A stretch of 57,023 nucleotides of DNA from Methylobacterium isbiliense. GTDB taxonomy: Bacteria; Pseudomonadota; Alphaproteobacteria; Rhizobiales; Beijerinckiaceae. Positions 25,551-32,869 of the stretch are shown one piece after another (within the stretch, counting starts at the first letter, position 1; the number at the start of each line of letters is the position of its first letter). Under the pieces are notes generated by a model. It was not told the origin of the DNA, did no database searches, and was given only the letters and a program-made list of their open reading frames with translations. The DNA lies in contig NZ_BPQQ01000056.1 in the NCBI RefSeq assembly GCF_022179325.1, positions 1-57,023 on the forward strand. The letters are read 5' to 3'. The translations under genes and the position numbers were made by a program.

Positions 25551-26114
25551 TCAGAACCGCGTCACCACCGCCGACAGCTCCGGCCGGGGCCGGTCGGGGG
25601 GCGTCTGCGCGGCGCGGCCCACATGCACGAAGCCGGCGAGCCGCTCCCCGGGCGTCAGGCCGAGCGCGTCGAGGATGCGCCGGTCGTAGGCCATCCACTC
25701 GGTCAGCCAGGCGGTGCGGAAGCCCATCGCGTTGGCGGCGACGCACAGGGTCATGGCCGCCGCCCCCGCCGAGAGCACCTGCTCCCATTCGGGGATCTTC
25801 ACGTGGGGGCCGGCCCGCGACACCACCGCGACCACGAGGGGCGCCTGGGCGAGGCGGTTGCGCTCGAGGGCGAGGCGGGCCTCGTCCGCCTCCGGATGGT
25901 CGGCGGCGTAGGCCGCGGCGATCACCGCGCCGATGCGCGCCGCCCCCTCGCCCTCGATCACGATGAAGCGCCAGGGCGCGAGCTTGCCGTGGTCGGGCAC
26001 CCGGGCGGCGATCGTGAGCAGCGTCTCCACCTCCTCCGGCGTCGGGCCGGGGCCGGTCAGCTGGGCGGGCGCCACCGAGCGGCGGGTGCGCAGGAGCACG
26101 AGAGTGTCGTTCAT
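25551..26114 (-). CDS. Nitroreductase family protein
   Basis: A 187-residue FMN enzyme of the nitroreductase family (YdjA-like short form). It begins LVLLRTRRSVAPAQL with the FMN-contacting arginines, continues with ARVPDHGKLAPWRFIVIEG, and has AMGFRTAWLTEW and LGLTPGERLAGFVHVG in the C-terminal half. The family reduces nitroaromatics or quinones with NAD(P)H; physiological substrates are mostly unknown. Start ATG at 26114 matches the family. Next to the flavin reductase gene in the same direction. Confidence 0.9.
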   Translation of the reverse strand: MNDTLVLLRTRRSVAPAQLTGPGPTPEEVETLLTIAARVPDHGKLAPWRFIVIEGEGAARIGAVIAAAYAADHPEADEARLALERNRLAQAPLVVAVVSRAGPHVKIPEWEQVLSAGAAAMTLCVAANAMGFRTAWLTEWMAYDRRILDALGLTPGERLAGFVHVGRAAQTPPDRPRPELSAVVTRF

Positions 26115-26231
26115 CTGGCTTTCAGTGCGATCGATTCAAGGTTAAGCGCGACCGGGGGCCTTGCGCCGCCCAGATAGGCGCCGCGGCGCCGGCTTTGCAA
26201 CTGCGCCCATCCCTCTGGACGAACGCCGATC

Positions 26232-28619
26232 ATGCGCCTGCCCGACCCGCCGACCGCCAGCGACTGGACCGGGCGGAGCTTTCTTCTCGCGCTCGGCGCG
26301 GTGCTGCTGTTCTGGGCCGCGGCGGCGGCGGTCTGGCCGCTCACCGGGTCGGTGGTGCCGTGGGATTCCAAGAATCACTTCTACCCGATGCTGCGCTATC
26401 TCGGCGCCGCGCTGGCGAACGGCGAATTGCCGCTGTGGAATCCCTACCACTTCGCCGGCCATCCCTCCGTCGCCGACCCGCAATCGCTCCTGTTCACCCC
26501 CACCATGCTGCTCTTCGCCTGGGCGGTCCCGTCGCCCTCGATGGAGCTGTTCGACGCGGTGGTCTTCGCCCATCTGCTGCCCGGCGCGGTGGCGATGCTG
26601 CCGCTCTTCCGCCGCCGCGGCTGGCACCCGGCCGGCGCGGTCGTGGCCGCGATGGTGTTCGTGCTCGGCGGCTCGGCCTCGGCCCGGCTGCAGCACACGG
26701 GCATGATCCTGTCCTACGGCTACTTCCCCCTCGCCCTCTGGCTGCTGGAGGAGGCGCTGGCGCGCCGTTCCTATGCCTTCGGGCTCGGCTTCGCGGCCGT
26801 CGCGGCGCTGATGACGGTCGGGCGCGACCAGGTGGCGTTCCTGTGCGGGGTGGCGCTCATCGCCTGCGCGCTGCATGCGGCGGCGAGCGACCCGCGGCCG
26901 CTGGCCTATCTGCGCGCGCGGCTCGGGCTCCTTGCCGCGATGGCGCTCGCGGGCGGCGCGCTGCTCGCCGTGCCCTCGCTCCTCACCATGCAGTTCCTGA
27001 TGACCTCGACCCGGCCGTCCTTCGGCTACGGCGTCGCCGCCATGGGCTCGCTGCCGCCCGAGAGCCTCGCCACCGGGCTGTTCGCGGACGTGTTCGGCTC
27101 GCTGCGCTGGACCTACGATTACTGGGGCCCGGACTGGCAGTCGCTGATCGGCGGCACCTGGACCGACCGGGCGATCAACTACCTGTTTGCCGGCACGCTG
27201 CCGGCGCTGCTGGTGCTCTGGCACGGCCTCGCGGGCGGGCGGCTGTTCGCGCGCGAGATCCGCTTCTTCGCCCTCCTGCTCGCGGGCGCGCTCCTGTACG
27301 CGCTCGGCCGCTACACCCCGGTCTTCCCGCTGCTCTTCGACCACGTCCCGGGCATCGATCTCTACCGCCGGCCCGCCGACGCCACCTTCCTGGTCAATAT
27401 CGGGCTCGCCGTCGCGACCGGCTATCTCGTCCACCGCTTCGTGCGCGACGGGGCGCCCGCGCTCCCCCGCGGCTGGCGCCTCGCCCTGCCGCTCCTGGCG
27501 CTCGGGTTCGTCGCCTGGGCGCTGGCGGGCGCCTTCGCGTTCGCGCTGCCCGCCGGCCGCGGAGTCGAGGCCCTGCGCGACGTCGCGGCGGGGGCCGGCC
27601 TCGCGCTCGCGGCCGTGCTGCTGCTGCGCGCGCCCCGCCGCCGTGCACTCGCGGCCGCGCTCCTCGTCGCCGGGACCGGCGCGGAGCTGATCTGGCGCAA
27701 CGCCGGCTCCTCGCTCAACGCCGAGCCCGCCGGGCGCTACGCCGTGTTCCACCAGCTCCCGCCCGAGCAGCTCCAGGGCCTCAACCTGCTCAAGACCGAA
27801 CTCGACGCGCGCCACGCCCGGGGGGAGCACCCGCGGGTGGAGATCCTCGGCCTCGGCGGGGCGTGGCAGAACGCCTCGATGGTGCTGGGGCTGGAGGACA
27901 CGATCGGCTACAACCCGCTGCGGCTCTCGGATTACGAGCGCGCGGTGGGGCCGGGCGAGAACGCCGCCGACCCGAACCTGCGCCAGTTCCCGGGCCTGTT
28001 CCGCGGCTACCGCTCGCGGCTCGCGAGCCTGCTCGGCCTCGAATACCTCGTCCTCGACCGCCCGGCGGAGCGCCTGCCGCGCCACTTCCCCCAGCTCACC
28101 GGGGCGCAGCTCCTCTACGGCTCGGGCCAGATGTGGATCTACCGCCTCGATCCGGCCAAGCCCCGCGCCTATCTCGCCTCCCGCCTCGTGCCGGTGGAAT
28201 CCGAGAGCGTGCTCTCGCAGGACGAGCTCCCGGACTTCGAGAGCGACGACACCGCCCTCGTCGACCAGGAGAGCCTGCCGAAGGTGAAGGGCACCTACGC
28301 GGGGACGCAAGGACCGGCCCGCGGCACCGCGACCATCCTGGCCTATCGCCGCAATGTCGTCACGGTGGAGGTCGACACCGACCGCGACGGCGTGCTGGTG
28401 CTGCACGACCTCTACTATCCGGGCTGGGAGGCGCGGGTGGACGGCGCCCGGCGCCCCATCCTGCGCACCAACCTCCTGTTCCGGGGCGTCGAGGTGCCGG
28501 CCGGCCGGCACGTGGTGGAATTCCGCTTCCGGCCCCTCTCGGTGGACAACCTGATGGCGGCGGCGGGCGAGCTCCTGGAGAGGGACGGCGATGAGGCGGG
28601 TGCGACGGCGGTGCGGTGA
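26232..28619 (+). CDS. Large YfhO-like polytopic membrane protein (putative GT-C glycosyltransferase)
   Basis: A 795-residue inner-membrane protein. About twelve hydrophobic helices fill residues 15-500, with the first loop carrying WPLTGSVVPWDSKNHFYP, whose acidic residue recalls the conserved aspartate of GT-C enzymes, and ANGELPLWNPYHFAGHP, typical of the YfhO family. The C-terminal third is soluble and ends in a strand-rich domain (VTVEVDTDRDGVLVLHDLYYPGWEA in part), as in YfhO proteins, which help glycosylate teichoic acids in Gram-positives. The acceptor here is unknown. The stop overlaps the next gene by 29 bp. Confidence 0.75.
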   Translation: MRLPDPPTASDWTGRSFLLALGAVLLFWAAAAAVWPLTGSVVPWDSKNHFYPMLRYLGAALANGELPLWNPYHFAGHPSVADPQSLLFTPTMLLFAWAVPSPSMELFDAVVFAHLLPGAVAMLPLFRRRGWHPAGAVVAAMVFVLGGSASARLQHTGMILSYGYFPLALWLLEEALARRSYAFGLGFAAVAALMTVGRDQVAFLCGVALIACALHAAASDPRPLAYLRARLGLLAAMALAGGALLAVPSLLTMQFLMTSTRPSFGYGVAAMGSLPPESLATGLFADVFGSLRWTYDYWGPDWQSLIGGTWTDRAINYLFAGTLPALLVLWHGLAGGRLFAREIRFFALLLAGALLYALGRYTPVFPLLFDHVPGIDLYRRPADATFLVNIGLAVATGYLVHRFVRDGAPALPRGWRLALPLLALGFVAWALAGAFAFALPAGRGVEALRDVAAGAGLALAAVLLLRAPRRRALAAALLVAGTGAELIWRNAGSSLNAEPAGRYAVFHQLPPEQLQGLNLLKTELDARHARGEHPRVEILGLGGAWQNASMVLGLEDTIGYNPLRLSDYERAVGPGENAADPNLRQFPGLFRGYRSRLASLLGLEYLVLDRPAERLPRHFPQLTGAQLLYGSGQMWIYRLDPAKPRAYLASRLVPVESESVLSQDELPDFESDDTALVDQESLPKVKGTYAGTQGPARGTATILAYRRNVVTVEVDTDRDGVLVLHDLYYPGWEARVDGARRPILRTNLLFRGVEVPAGRHVVEFRFRPLSVDNLMAAAGELLERDGDEAGATAVR

Positions 28620-29505
28620 GGGGCTGCTGCTCGCGCTGCTGGCGGCGCTGCCGGCGCGCGCGCAGGACGTCCCGGATCTCGTTCCGCGCGGCCCGGCGCC
28701 CTCCGGGATCCGCACCCCCCTGCCGCCCCCCGTCCCGGCGACGCCCGAGACCGCGCCCCTGACGCTCGGCGCCGTCCTCACCAGCGAGGCGAAGCCGATC
28801 CGCGGCGGCCTGACGTGGCGCATCTACGAGGACCGCACCGAGGCCGGCCGCCCCGCCATCCTCGCCCGCTCCGACGAGGCCCAGCCGACCTTCCGGCTGC
28901 CCCCCGGCACCTACCTCGCCAACGTCACCTACGGCTTCGTCAGCACCTCGAAGCGCGTGGCGCTCGCGCCCGCGGGCCTCGCCGAGCGGATCACCGTGAA
29001 TGCGGGGGCGCTGCGGCTCGCGGGCGCGGTCGGCGACGTGCGCATCCCCGGCAACCAGCTCGCCTTCGCGGTCTTCGTGCCGATCGGCAACAACCCGGAG
29101 GGCCGGCTCGTGCGCGACGGCCTGCGGGCCGGCGACCTCGTGCGGCTGCCCGAGGGCACCTACCACGTGGTCTCGACCTGGGGCGATTCGAACGCGATCC
29201 AGCGCGCCGACCTCAAGGTCGAGAACGGGCGCATCACCGACGCGACCCTCAACCACCGCGCCGCCACCGTCACCCTGAAGCTCGTGGCCGCCCCCGGCAC
29301 GGAGGCCTTCGCCGGCACCTCCTTCACGGTGCTGACGCCGGGCGGCGACACCATCCGCGAGGCGATCGGCGCCTTCCCGCAGGTCACGCTCGCCGAGGGC
29401 GAGTACCAGCTCATCGCCCGCCACGACGGCAAGGTCTACACCCAGGACTTCAAGGTCGAGAGCGGCCTCGACCGCGACATCGAGGCGATCGCCAAGGATC
29501 CGTGA
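28591..29505 (+). CDS. Secreted hypothetical protein coupled to the YfhO-like gene
   Basis: A 304-residue periplasmic protein with a signal peptide at 1-24 (basic MRRVRRRCGEG, LLLALLAALPARAQ). After a proline-rich linker, the rest looks like repeated beta-sandwich modules: RGGLTWRIYEDRTEAGRPA, RLPPGTYLANVTYG, RLPEGTYHVVSTWG and TLAEGEYQLIARHDG share the pattern L-x-x-G-x-Y-x-[VI], suggesting three related domains. No family recognised with certainty. GGAGAGGG lies 6 bp before the ATG, inside the upstream gene; the 29-bp overlap argues for coupled translation and a shared envelope function. Confidence 0.7.
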   Translation: MRRVRRRCGEGLLLALLAALPARAQDVPDLVPRGPAPSGIRTPLPPPVPATPETAPLTLGAVLTSEAKPIRGGLTWRIYEDRTEAGRPAILARSDEAQPTFRLPPGTYLANVTYGFVSTSKRVALAPAGLAERITVNAGALRLAGAVGDVRIPGNQLAFAVFVPIGNNPEGRLVRDGLRAGDLVRLPEGTYHVVSTWGDSNAIQRADLKVENGRITDATLNHRAATVTLKLVAAPGTEAFAGTSFTVLTPGGDTIREAIGAFPQVTLAEGEYQLIARHDGKVYTQDFKVESGLDRDIEAIAKDP

Positions 29506-29523
29506 GCGGGGGGACGCCGACGG

Positions 29524-29650
29524 CTGATACTGTCTCCGCTTGATCAACGCGGAGACGGCATCAGCAAGCCCGCGCAGTGGAGCCCAAGGCTCCACGCGAC
29601 TGAGCGAAGCCCACATCCGCCATCCCGAAGGGATCAAGCGGATGGGGTAT
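29524..29650 (-). repeat. 127-bp structured dispersed repeat, copy 1
   Basis: Read on the minus strand, this copy aligns without gaps to 41774-41900 with about ten mismatches in 127 bp. Three hairpins are kept in both copies: nested ATCCGC/GCGGAT with ATCCC/GGGAT, TGGAGCC/GGCTCCA, and GTCTCCGC/GCGGAGAC. It fills the gap between the plus-strand gene ending at 29505 and the minus-strand EamA gene, whose stop codon begins at 29652 and ends at 29650, the first base of the element. A role as two-way terminator is inferred from the position. Confidence 0.9.
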
Positions 29651-30543
29651 CACGCGTAGCGCCGCGCCGCCGCGACCGTCGCCACCACCGCCGCGCAGGC
29701 GACCACGAGGCCCGCATCGACCGGCTCGCCCAGCACCAGCCCGGCGAGGACGAGGCTGGCGAAGGGCTGGAGCAGCTGCACCTGCCCCACCGCCGCGATG
29801 CCGCCCCGCGCGAGGGCGCGGTACCAGAACACGAACCCGATCAGCATGCTGAACAGCGACACGTAGGCCAGACCGGCCAGGGCCGGCAGCCCCACCCCCG
29901 CCCAGGAGGCGGGCCGGGTCGCGACTGCGGCCGGCAGCATCAGCGGCAGCGACAGCACCAGCGCCCAGGCGATCACCTGCCAGCCCCCGAGCCGCCGCGC
30001 GAGCCGCGCGCCCTCCGCGTAGCCGAGGGCGCACAGGGCGACGCCGAGGAGGAGCCACCCGTCGCCCCGCGACAGCGCCCCGCCCCCGTGGCGCAGCGCC
30101 ACGCCGGCGACGAGCGCGCTGCCCGCGCCCGCGAACAGCCAGAAGGCCGGGCGCGGCCGCTCGCTCCCGCGCAGCACCGCGAACAGCGCGGTGGCGAGCG
30201 GCAGGCACGCCACCGTCACGGTGGCGTGCGCGGCCGTGACCTCCTGCAGGGCGAAGGCCGTGCAGAGCGGCCAGCCGACCACGACCCCGAGGGCCACCAG
30301 CGCCAGACCGGCGAGATCGCCCCGCTCCGGCCGGGGCTGGCGCAGCAGCGCCAGCAGCGCCAGCGCGGCGAGCCCGGCGATGGCGGCGCGCGCCAGCGTG
30401 AGGAAGAGCGGGTCGAGATCCGCCACCGCCACCCGGGTGGCGGGCAGCGACCCGGAGAAGATCAGCACGCCGAGGAGCCCGTCCGCGAGCGCCCGCCGCC
30501 CGCGCCCGCCCGCCCGCATTCCTGCCACTGCCAGCCCCTGCAT
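29650..30543 (-). CDS. EamA/DMT-family exporter
   Basis: A 297-residue membrane protein with ten predicted helices in two EamA halves, the usual arrangement of drug/metabolite transporters such as RhaT or YdcZ-like amino-acid exporters. Each half has the family pattern (RAAIAGLAALALL in the first, LFSMLIGFVFWYRALARGG and LQPFASLVLAGLVLGEP in the second). GGGAGGAC 5 bp upstream supports ATG at 30543 over ATG at 30573. It is divergent from a MocR-type regulator, a pairing often seen where the regulator controls the transporter. Substrate unknown. The stop codon touches the 127-bp repeat. Confidence 0.88.
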   Translation of the reverse strand: MQGLAVAGMRAGGRGRRALADGLLGVLIFSGSLPATRVAVADLDPLFLTLARAAIAGLAALALLALLRQPRPERGDLAGLALVALGVVVGWPLCTAFALQEVTAAHATVTVACLPLATALFAVLRGSERPRPAFWLFAGAGSALVAGVALRHGGGALSRGDGWLLLGVALCALGYAEGARLARRLGGWQVIAWALVLSLPLMLPAAVATRPASWAGVGLPALAGLAYVSLFSMLIGFVFWYRALARGGIAAVGQVQLLQPFASLVLAGLVLGEPVDAGLVVACAAVVATVAAARRYA

Positions 30544-30585
30544 GCCGTCCTCCCGTTCACGGGCCGGGACCATGCCGCCCAACCC

Positions 30586-30599
30586 CCTGTCGCGACAGG
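30586..30599. promoter_or_regulatory. Palindrome in the EamA-MocR divergent promoter
   Basis: CCTGTCGCGACAGG is a perfect 14-bp palindrome in the 108-bp gap between the two divergent starts. GTACGG occurs twice further along (about 30610 and 30647). Either could be the MocR binding site; MocR proteins usually need direct repeats as well. Confidence 0.45.
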
Positions 30600-30651
30600 C
30601 ACGCAGGCGGTACGGTTGCGTCGAACTGTCCGGACCCGGAGACCAGTACGG

Positions 30652-32088
30652 ATGCGCGCCGCGCCCGATCTTGCCCCAGGAACGAGCCGAGCGCCGGGCC
30701 CGGATCCCGCCCAAGACCTCACCCGTGTGGCGGCGGTGGCCGCGGCGATCCGCGAGCGCATCGCCGCCCGGGCGCTCGTACCGGGGGCGCGGCTTCCCTC
30801 GGTGCGCGGCTTCGCGGCAGCGATGCGGGTGTCGAAATCCACCGTGGTGGAGGCCTACGACCGGCTCGTGGCGGAGGGCGCCATCGTCTCGCGGCCGGGC
30901 TCGGGCTTCTACGTCGCCGGGGCGACCCGGCCCCTCACCCTCGCGGCGATCGGCCCGCGGCTCGACCGGGCGGTGGACCCGCTCTGGGTCACGCGCCAGA
31001 CCCTGGAGGCGGCGCCGGGCGTGCTCAAGCCCGGCTGCGGCTGGCTGCCGCCGTCCTGGATGCCCGACGCGGGCCTGCGCCGCGGCCTGCGGGCGCTCGC
31101 CCGGGACGAGGCCGCGGACCTCCTCGACTACGACGAACCCCTCGGCCACGCGCCCCTGCGCGCCCGCCTCGCCCGCCGGCTCGGCGAGCAGGGCATCCCG
31201 GCCGAGCCCGGGCAGATCATCCTCACCGATTCGGCCACGCAGGCCCTCGACCTGATCGCCCGCCTGCTGCTGGAGCCGGGCGACGCCGTACTGGTGGACG
31301 ACCCCTGCTACTTCAACTTCCGCGCCCTGCTCCAGGCGCACCGGGCGCGGGTGGTGGGCGTGCCCTGGACGCCGGCGGGGCCGGATCTCGACGCCTTCGC
31401 GGCGGCGCTCGCCGCCCACCGGCCGCGCCTCTACCTCACCAACTCGGCCCTCCAGAACCCGACCGGCGCCACGATGAGCGCGGCCAGCGCCCACCGGGTG
31501 CTGCGGCTCGCCGCGGCGCACGACGCGCTCATCGTCGAGGACGCCCTGTTCGACGATTTCGAGCCCGCGCCCTCGCCGCGGCTCGCCGCCCTCGACGGGC
31601 TCGACCGGGTGATCCGCATCGGCAGTTTCTCCAAGACGCTCTCGGCGGCGATCCGCTGCGGCCACATCGCGGTGCGGCCCGACTGGGTCGACCGCCTCGT
31701 CGACCTCAAGCTCGCCACCTCCTTCGGCAGCGGCCGGCTCTCGGCGTCCCTGGTCCACGCCGTCCTGGCGGATGGCCACTACCGGCGCCACCTCGATGCC
31801 CTGCGCGCCCGGCTCGCCGACGCGATGGGCCTGACCGCGCAGCGCCTCGGTGCGCTCGGCCTCGTCCCCTGGCTGATGCCCCGCGGCGGCCTCTTCCTCT
31901 GGGCCGCCCTCCCCGAGGGCCTCGACGCCGCCGCGGTCGCCCGCCGGGCGCTCGCCGAGGACGTGGTGCTGGCGCCCGGCAACGTCTTCAGCCTGTCCCA
32001 GAGCGCCGGGCGCCACCTGCGCTTCAACGTGGCGCAATGCGCGGAACCGCGGGTCTTCGGGGTGCTGGCGCGGGCGATGGAAGGGTGA
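30652..32088 (+). CDS. MocR/GntR family regulator with aminotransferase-like domain
   Basis: A 478-residue MocR protein. A GntR winged helix at about 20-90 (IRERIAARALVPGARLPSVRGFAAAMRVSKSTVVEAYDRL in part: LPSVRGFAAAMRVSKSTV) is followed by a fold-type I aminotransferase domain at 120-475. PLP site features are NPTGATMS, the aspartate in VEDALFDDF, and the lysine of GSFSKTLSAAIRCGH. MocR proteins use PLP or an aldimine as effector rather than as catalyst; some activate vitamin B6 or amino-acid genes. The ATG at 30652 gives the normal distance to the winged helix. It probably controls the divergent EamA gene and itself. Confidence 0.9.
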   Translation: MRAAPDLAPGTSRAPGPDPAQDLTRVAAVAAAIRERIAARALVPGARLPSVRGFAAAMRVSKSTVVEAYDRLVAEGAIVSRPGSGFYVAGATRPLTLAAIGPRLDRAVDPLWVTRQTLEAAPGVLKPGCGWLPPSWMPDAGLRRGLRALARDEAADLLDYDEPLGHAPLRARLARRLGEQGIPAEPGQIILTDSATQALDLIARLLLEPGDAVLVDDPCYFNFRALLQAHRARVVGVPWTPAGPDLDAFAAALAAHRPRLYLTNSALQNPTGATMSAASAHRVLRLAAAHDALIVEDALFDDFEPAPSPRLAALDGLDRVIRIGSFSKTLSAAIRCGHIAVRPDWVDRLVDLKLATSFGSGRLSASLVHAVLADGHYRRHLDALRARLADAMGLTAQRLGALGLVPWLMPRGGLFLWAALPEGLDAAAVARRALAEDVVLAPGNVFSLSQSAGRHLRFNVAQCAEPRVFGVLARAMEG

Positions 32089-32161
32089 GCGGGATGGTCG
32101 GTCTTGCCTTCCTCTGGGGGATGCAGATTAAGAGGGCACGAATGCGCAGGAACTCAGGAAG

Positions 32162-32326
32162 ATGCTGGCTCCACAGGGCTGCACCTTCGAGGCGAAGCGC
32201 GGCGGGTCCGGGCACCTGATCGTCAAGCGAGGGGATCGCCGGACCGAGCTGCCGATGCATGGGAGCCGAAAGGAACTCGGCACGGGGCTCGTGAACCGCA
32301 TCCTGAAGGATTTGGGGCTGAAGTGA
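32162..32326 (+). CDS. hicA: HicA-like mRNA interferase toxin, N terminus probably lost by a 2-bp frameshift
   Basis: The frame encodes GCTFEAKRGGSGHLIV with the catalytic histidine motif GSGH, and ends LVNRILKDLGLK, as HicA toxins do. The only start in frame is the ATG at 32162 (54 residues), which cuts off the first helix. Codons just upstream read TNAQELRK, clearly HicA-like, but run back to a TAA at 32129 with no start. An ATG at 32121 is in another frame; removing one AG near 32131-32134 would join them as MQIKGTNAQELRKML and give a normal length of 67 residues. The gene may therefore be damaged, or the short form is made. It overlaps hicB by one base (TGATG). Confidence 0.62.
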   Translation: MLAPQGCTFEAKRGGSGHLIVKRGDRRTELPMHGSRKELGTGLVNRILKDLGLK

Positions 32327-32766
32327 TGCTGGCGTACCGGATCGTCCTGGAACCCGACGACAACGACACGCTGCTGGTCACATGCCCCGATCTCCCCGGC
32401 GTGGTGACGTATGGCGCCGACGAGATGGAGGCCGTCGCCCAGGCCCGCGATGCCATCGAGACTTGGATCGCGGGCCTGATCGATGACGACCGCGATGTGC
32501 CGCTCCCGGGTCAGGCTCCGGTCACACCCGATGCGCGCTCCGCATCCGTCCGATTGCCTCTCGTTACATCGCTGAAGGTTCTGCTGTACGCCGTCCTGAA
32601 GGAGTCCGGGATCTCCCGCGCGGATCTGGCAGGCCGCCTCGGGTGGCCGCCCGAGGCGGTGGAGGACCTGGTTGCCCTCGACCGGGAGGCGCGGCTCGAC
32701 CGCTTCGAGGCGGCCTTCGCGGCGCTGAACCGTCGCCTCTCGGTGGCGGTGAGCCGGGGGGCCTGA
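32326..32766 (+). CDS. hicB: HicB family antitoxin
   Basis: A 146-residue HicB. The N-terminal partial RNase H-like domain (about 1-70) contains LAYRIVLEPDDNDTLLVTCPDLPGV (shown: VTCPDLPGVVTYG) and EAVAQARDAIETWI, the standard HicB pattern. The C-terminal part (about 80-140) has an XRE-like helix-turn-helix (ISRADLAGRLGWPPEAVEDLV in part: RADLAGRLGWPPEAVEDL) for operator binding and autoregulation. ATG at 32326 lies in the hicA stop codon, so the pair is co-translated. An intact antitoxin next to a doubtful toxin fits a decaying module. Confidence 0.88.
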   Translation: MLAYRIVLEPDDNDTLLVTCPDLPGVVTYGADEMEAVAQARDAIETWIAGLIDDDRDVPLPGQAPVTPDARSASVRLPLVTSLKVLLYAVLKESGISRADLAGRLGWPPEAVEDLVALDREARLDRFEAAFAALNRRLSVAVSRGA

Positions 32767-32835
32767 GACCCAGTCCTCATTGGCTGTTCCAGGGTCAAGT
32801 CATTGCAGGTCGGGAGCGCCGGACCAACCGCGCGA

Positions 32836-32859
32836 GCGGCCGGCACTTGAGCCGGCCGC
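32836..32859. terminator. Hairpin between hicB and thrS
   Basis: GCGGCCGGC (32836-32844) and GCCGGCCGC (32851-32859) form a perfect 9-bp stem with a 6-nt loop, between the convergent ends of hicB and thrS. No T-run, so it may act with Rho or only block 3' exonucleases. Confidence 0.45.
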
Positions 32860-32869
32860 CGACGATGCC

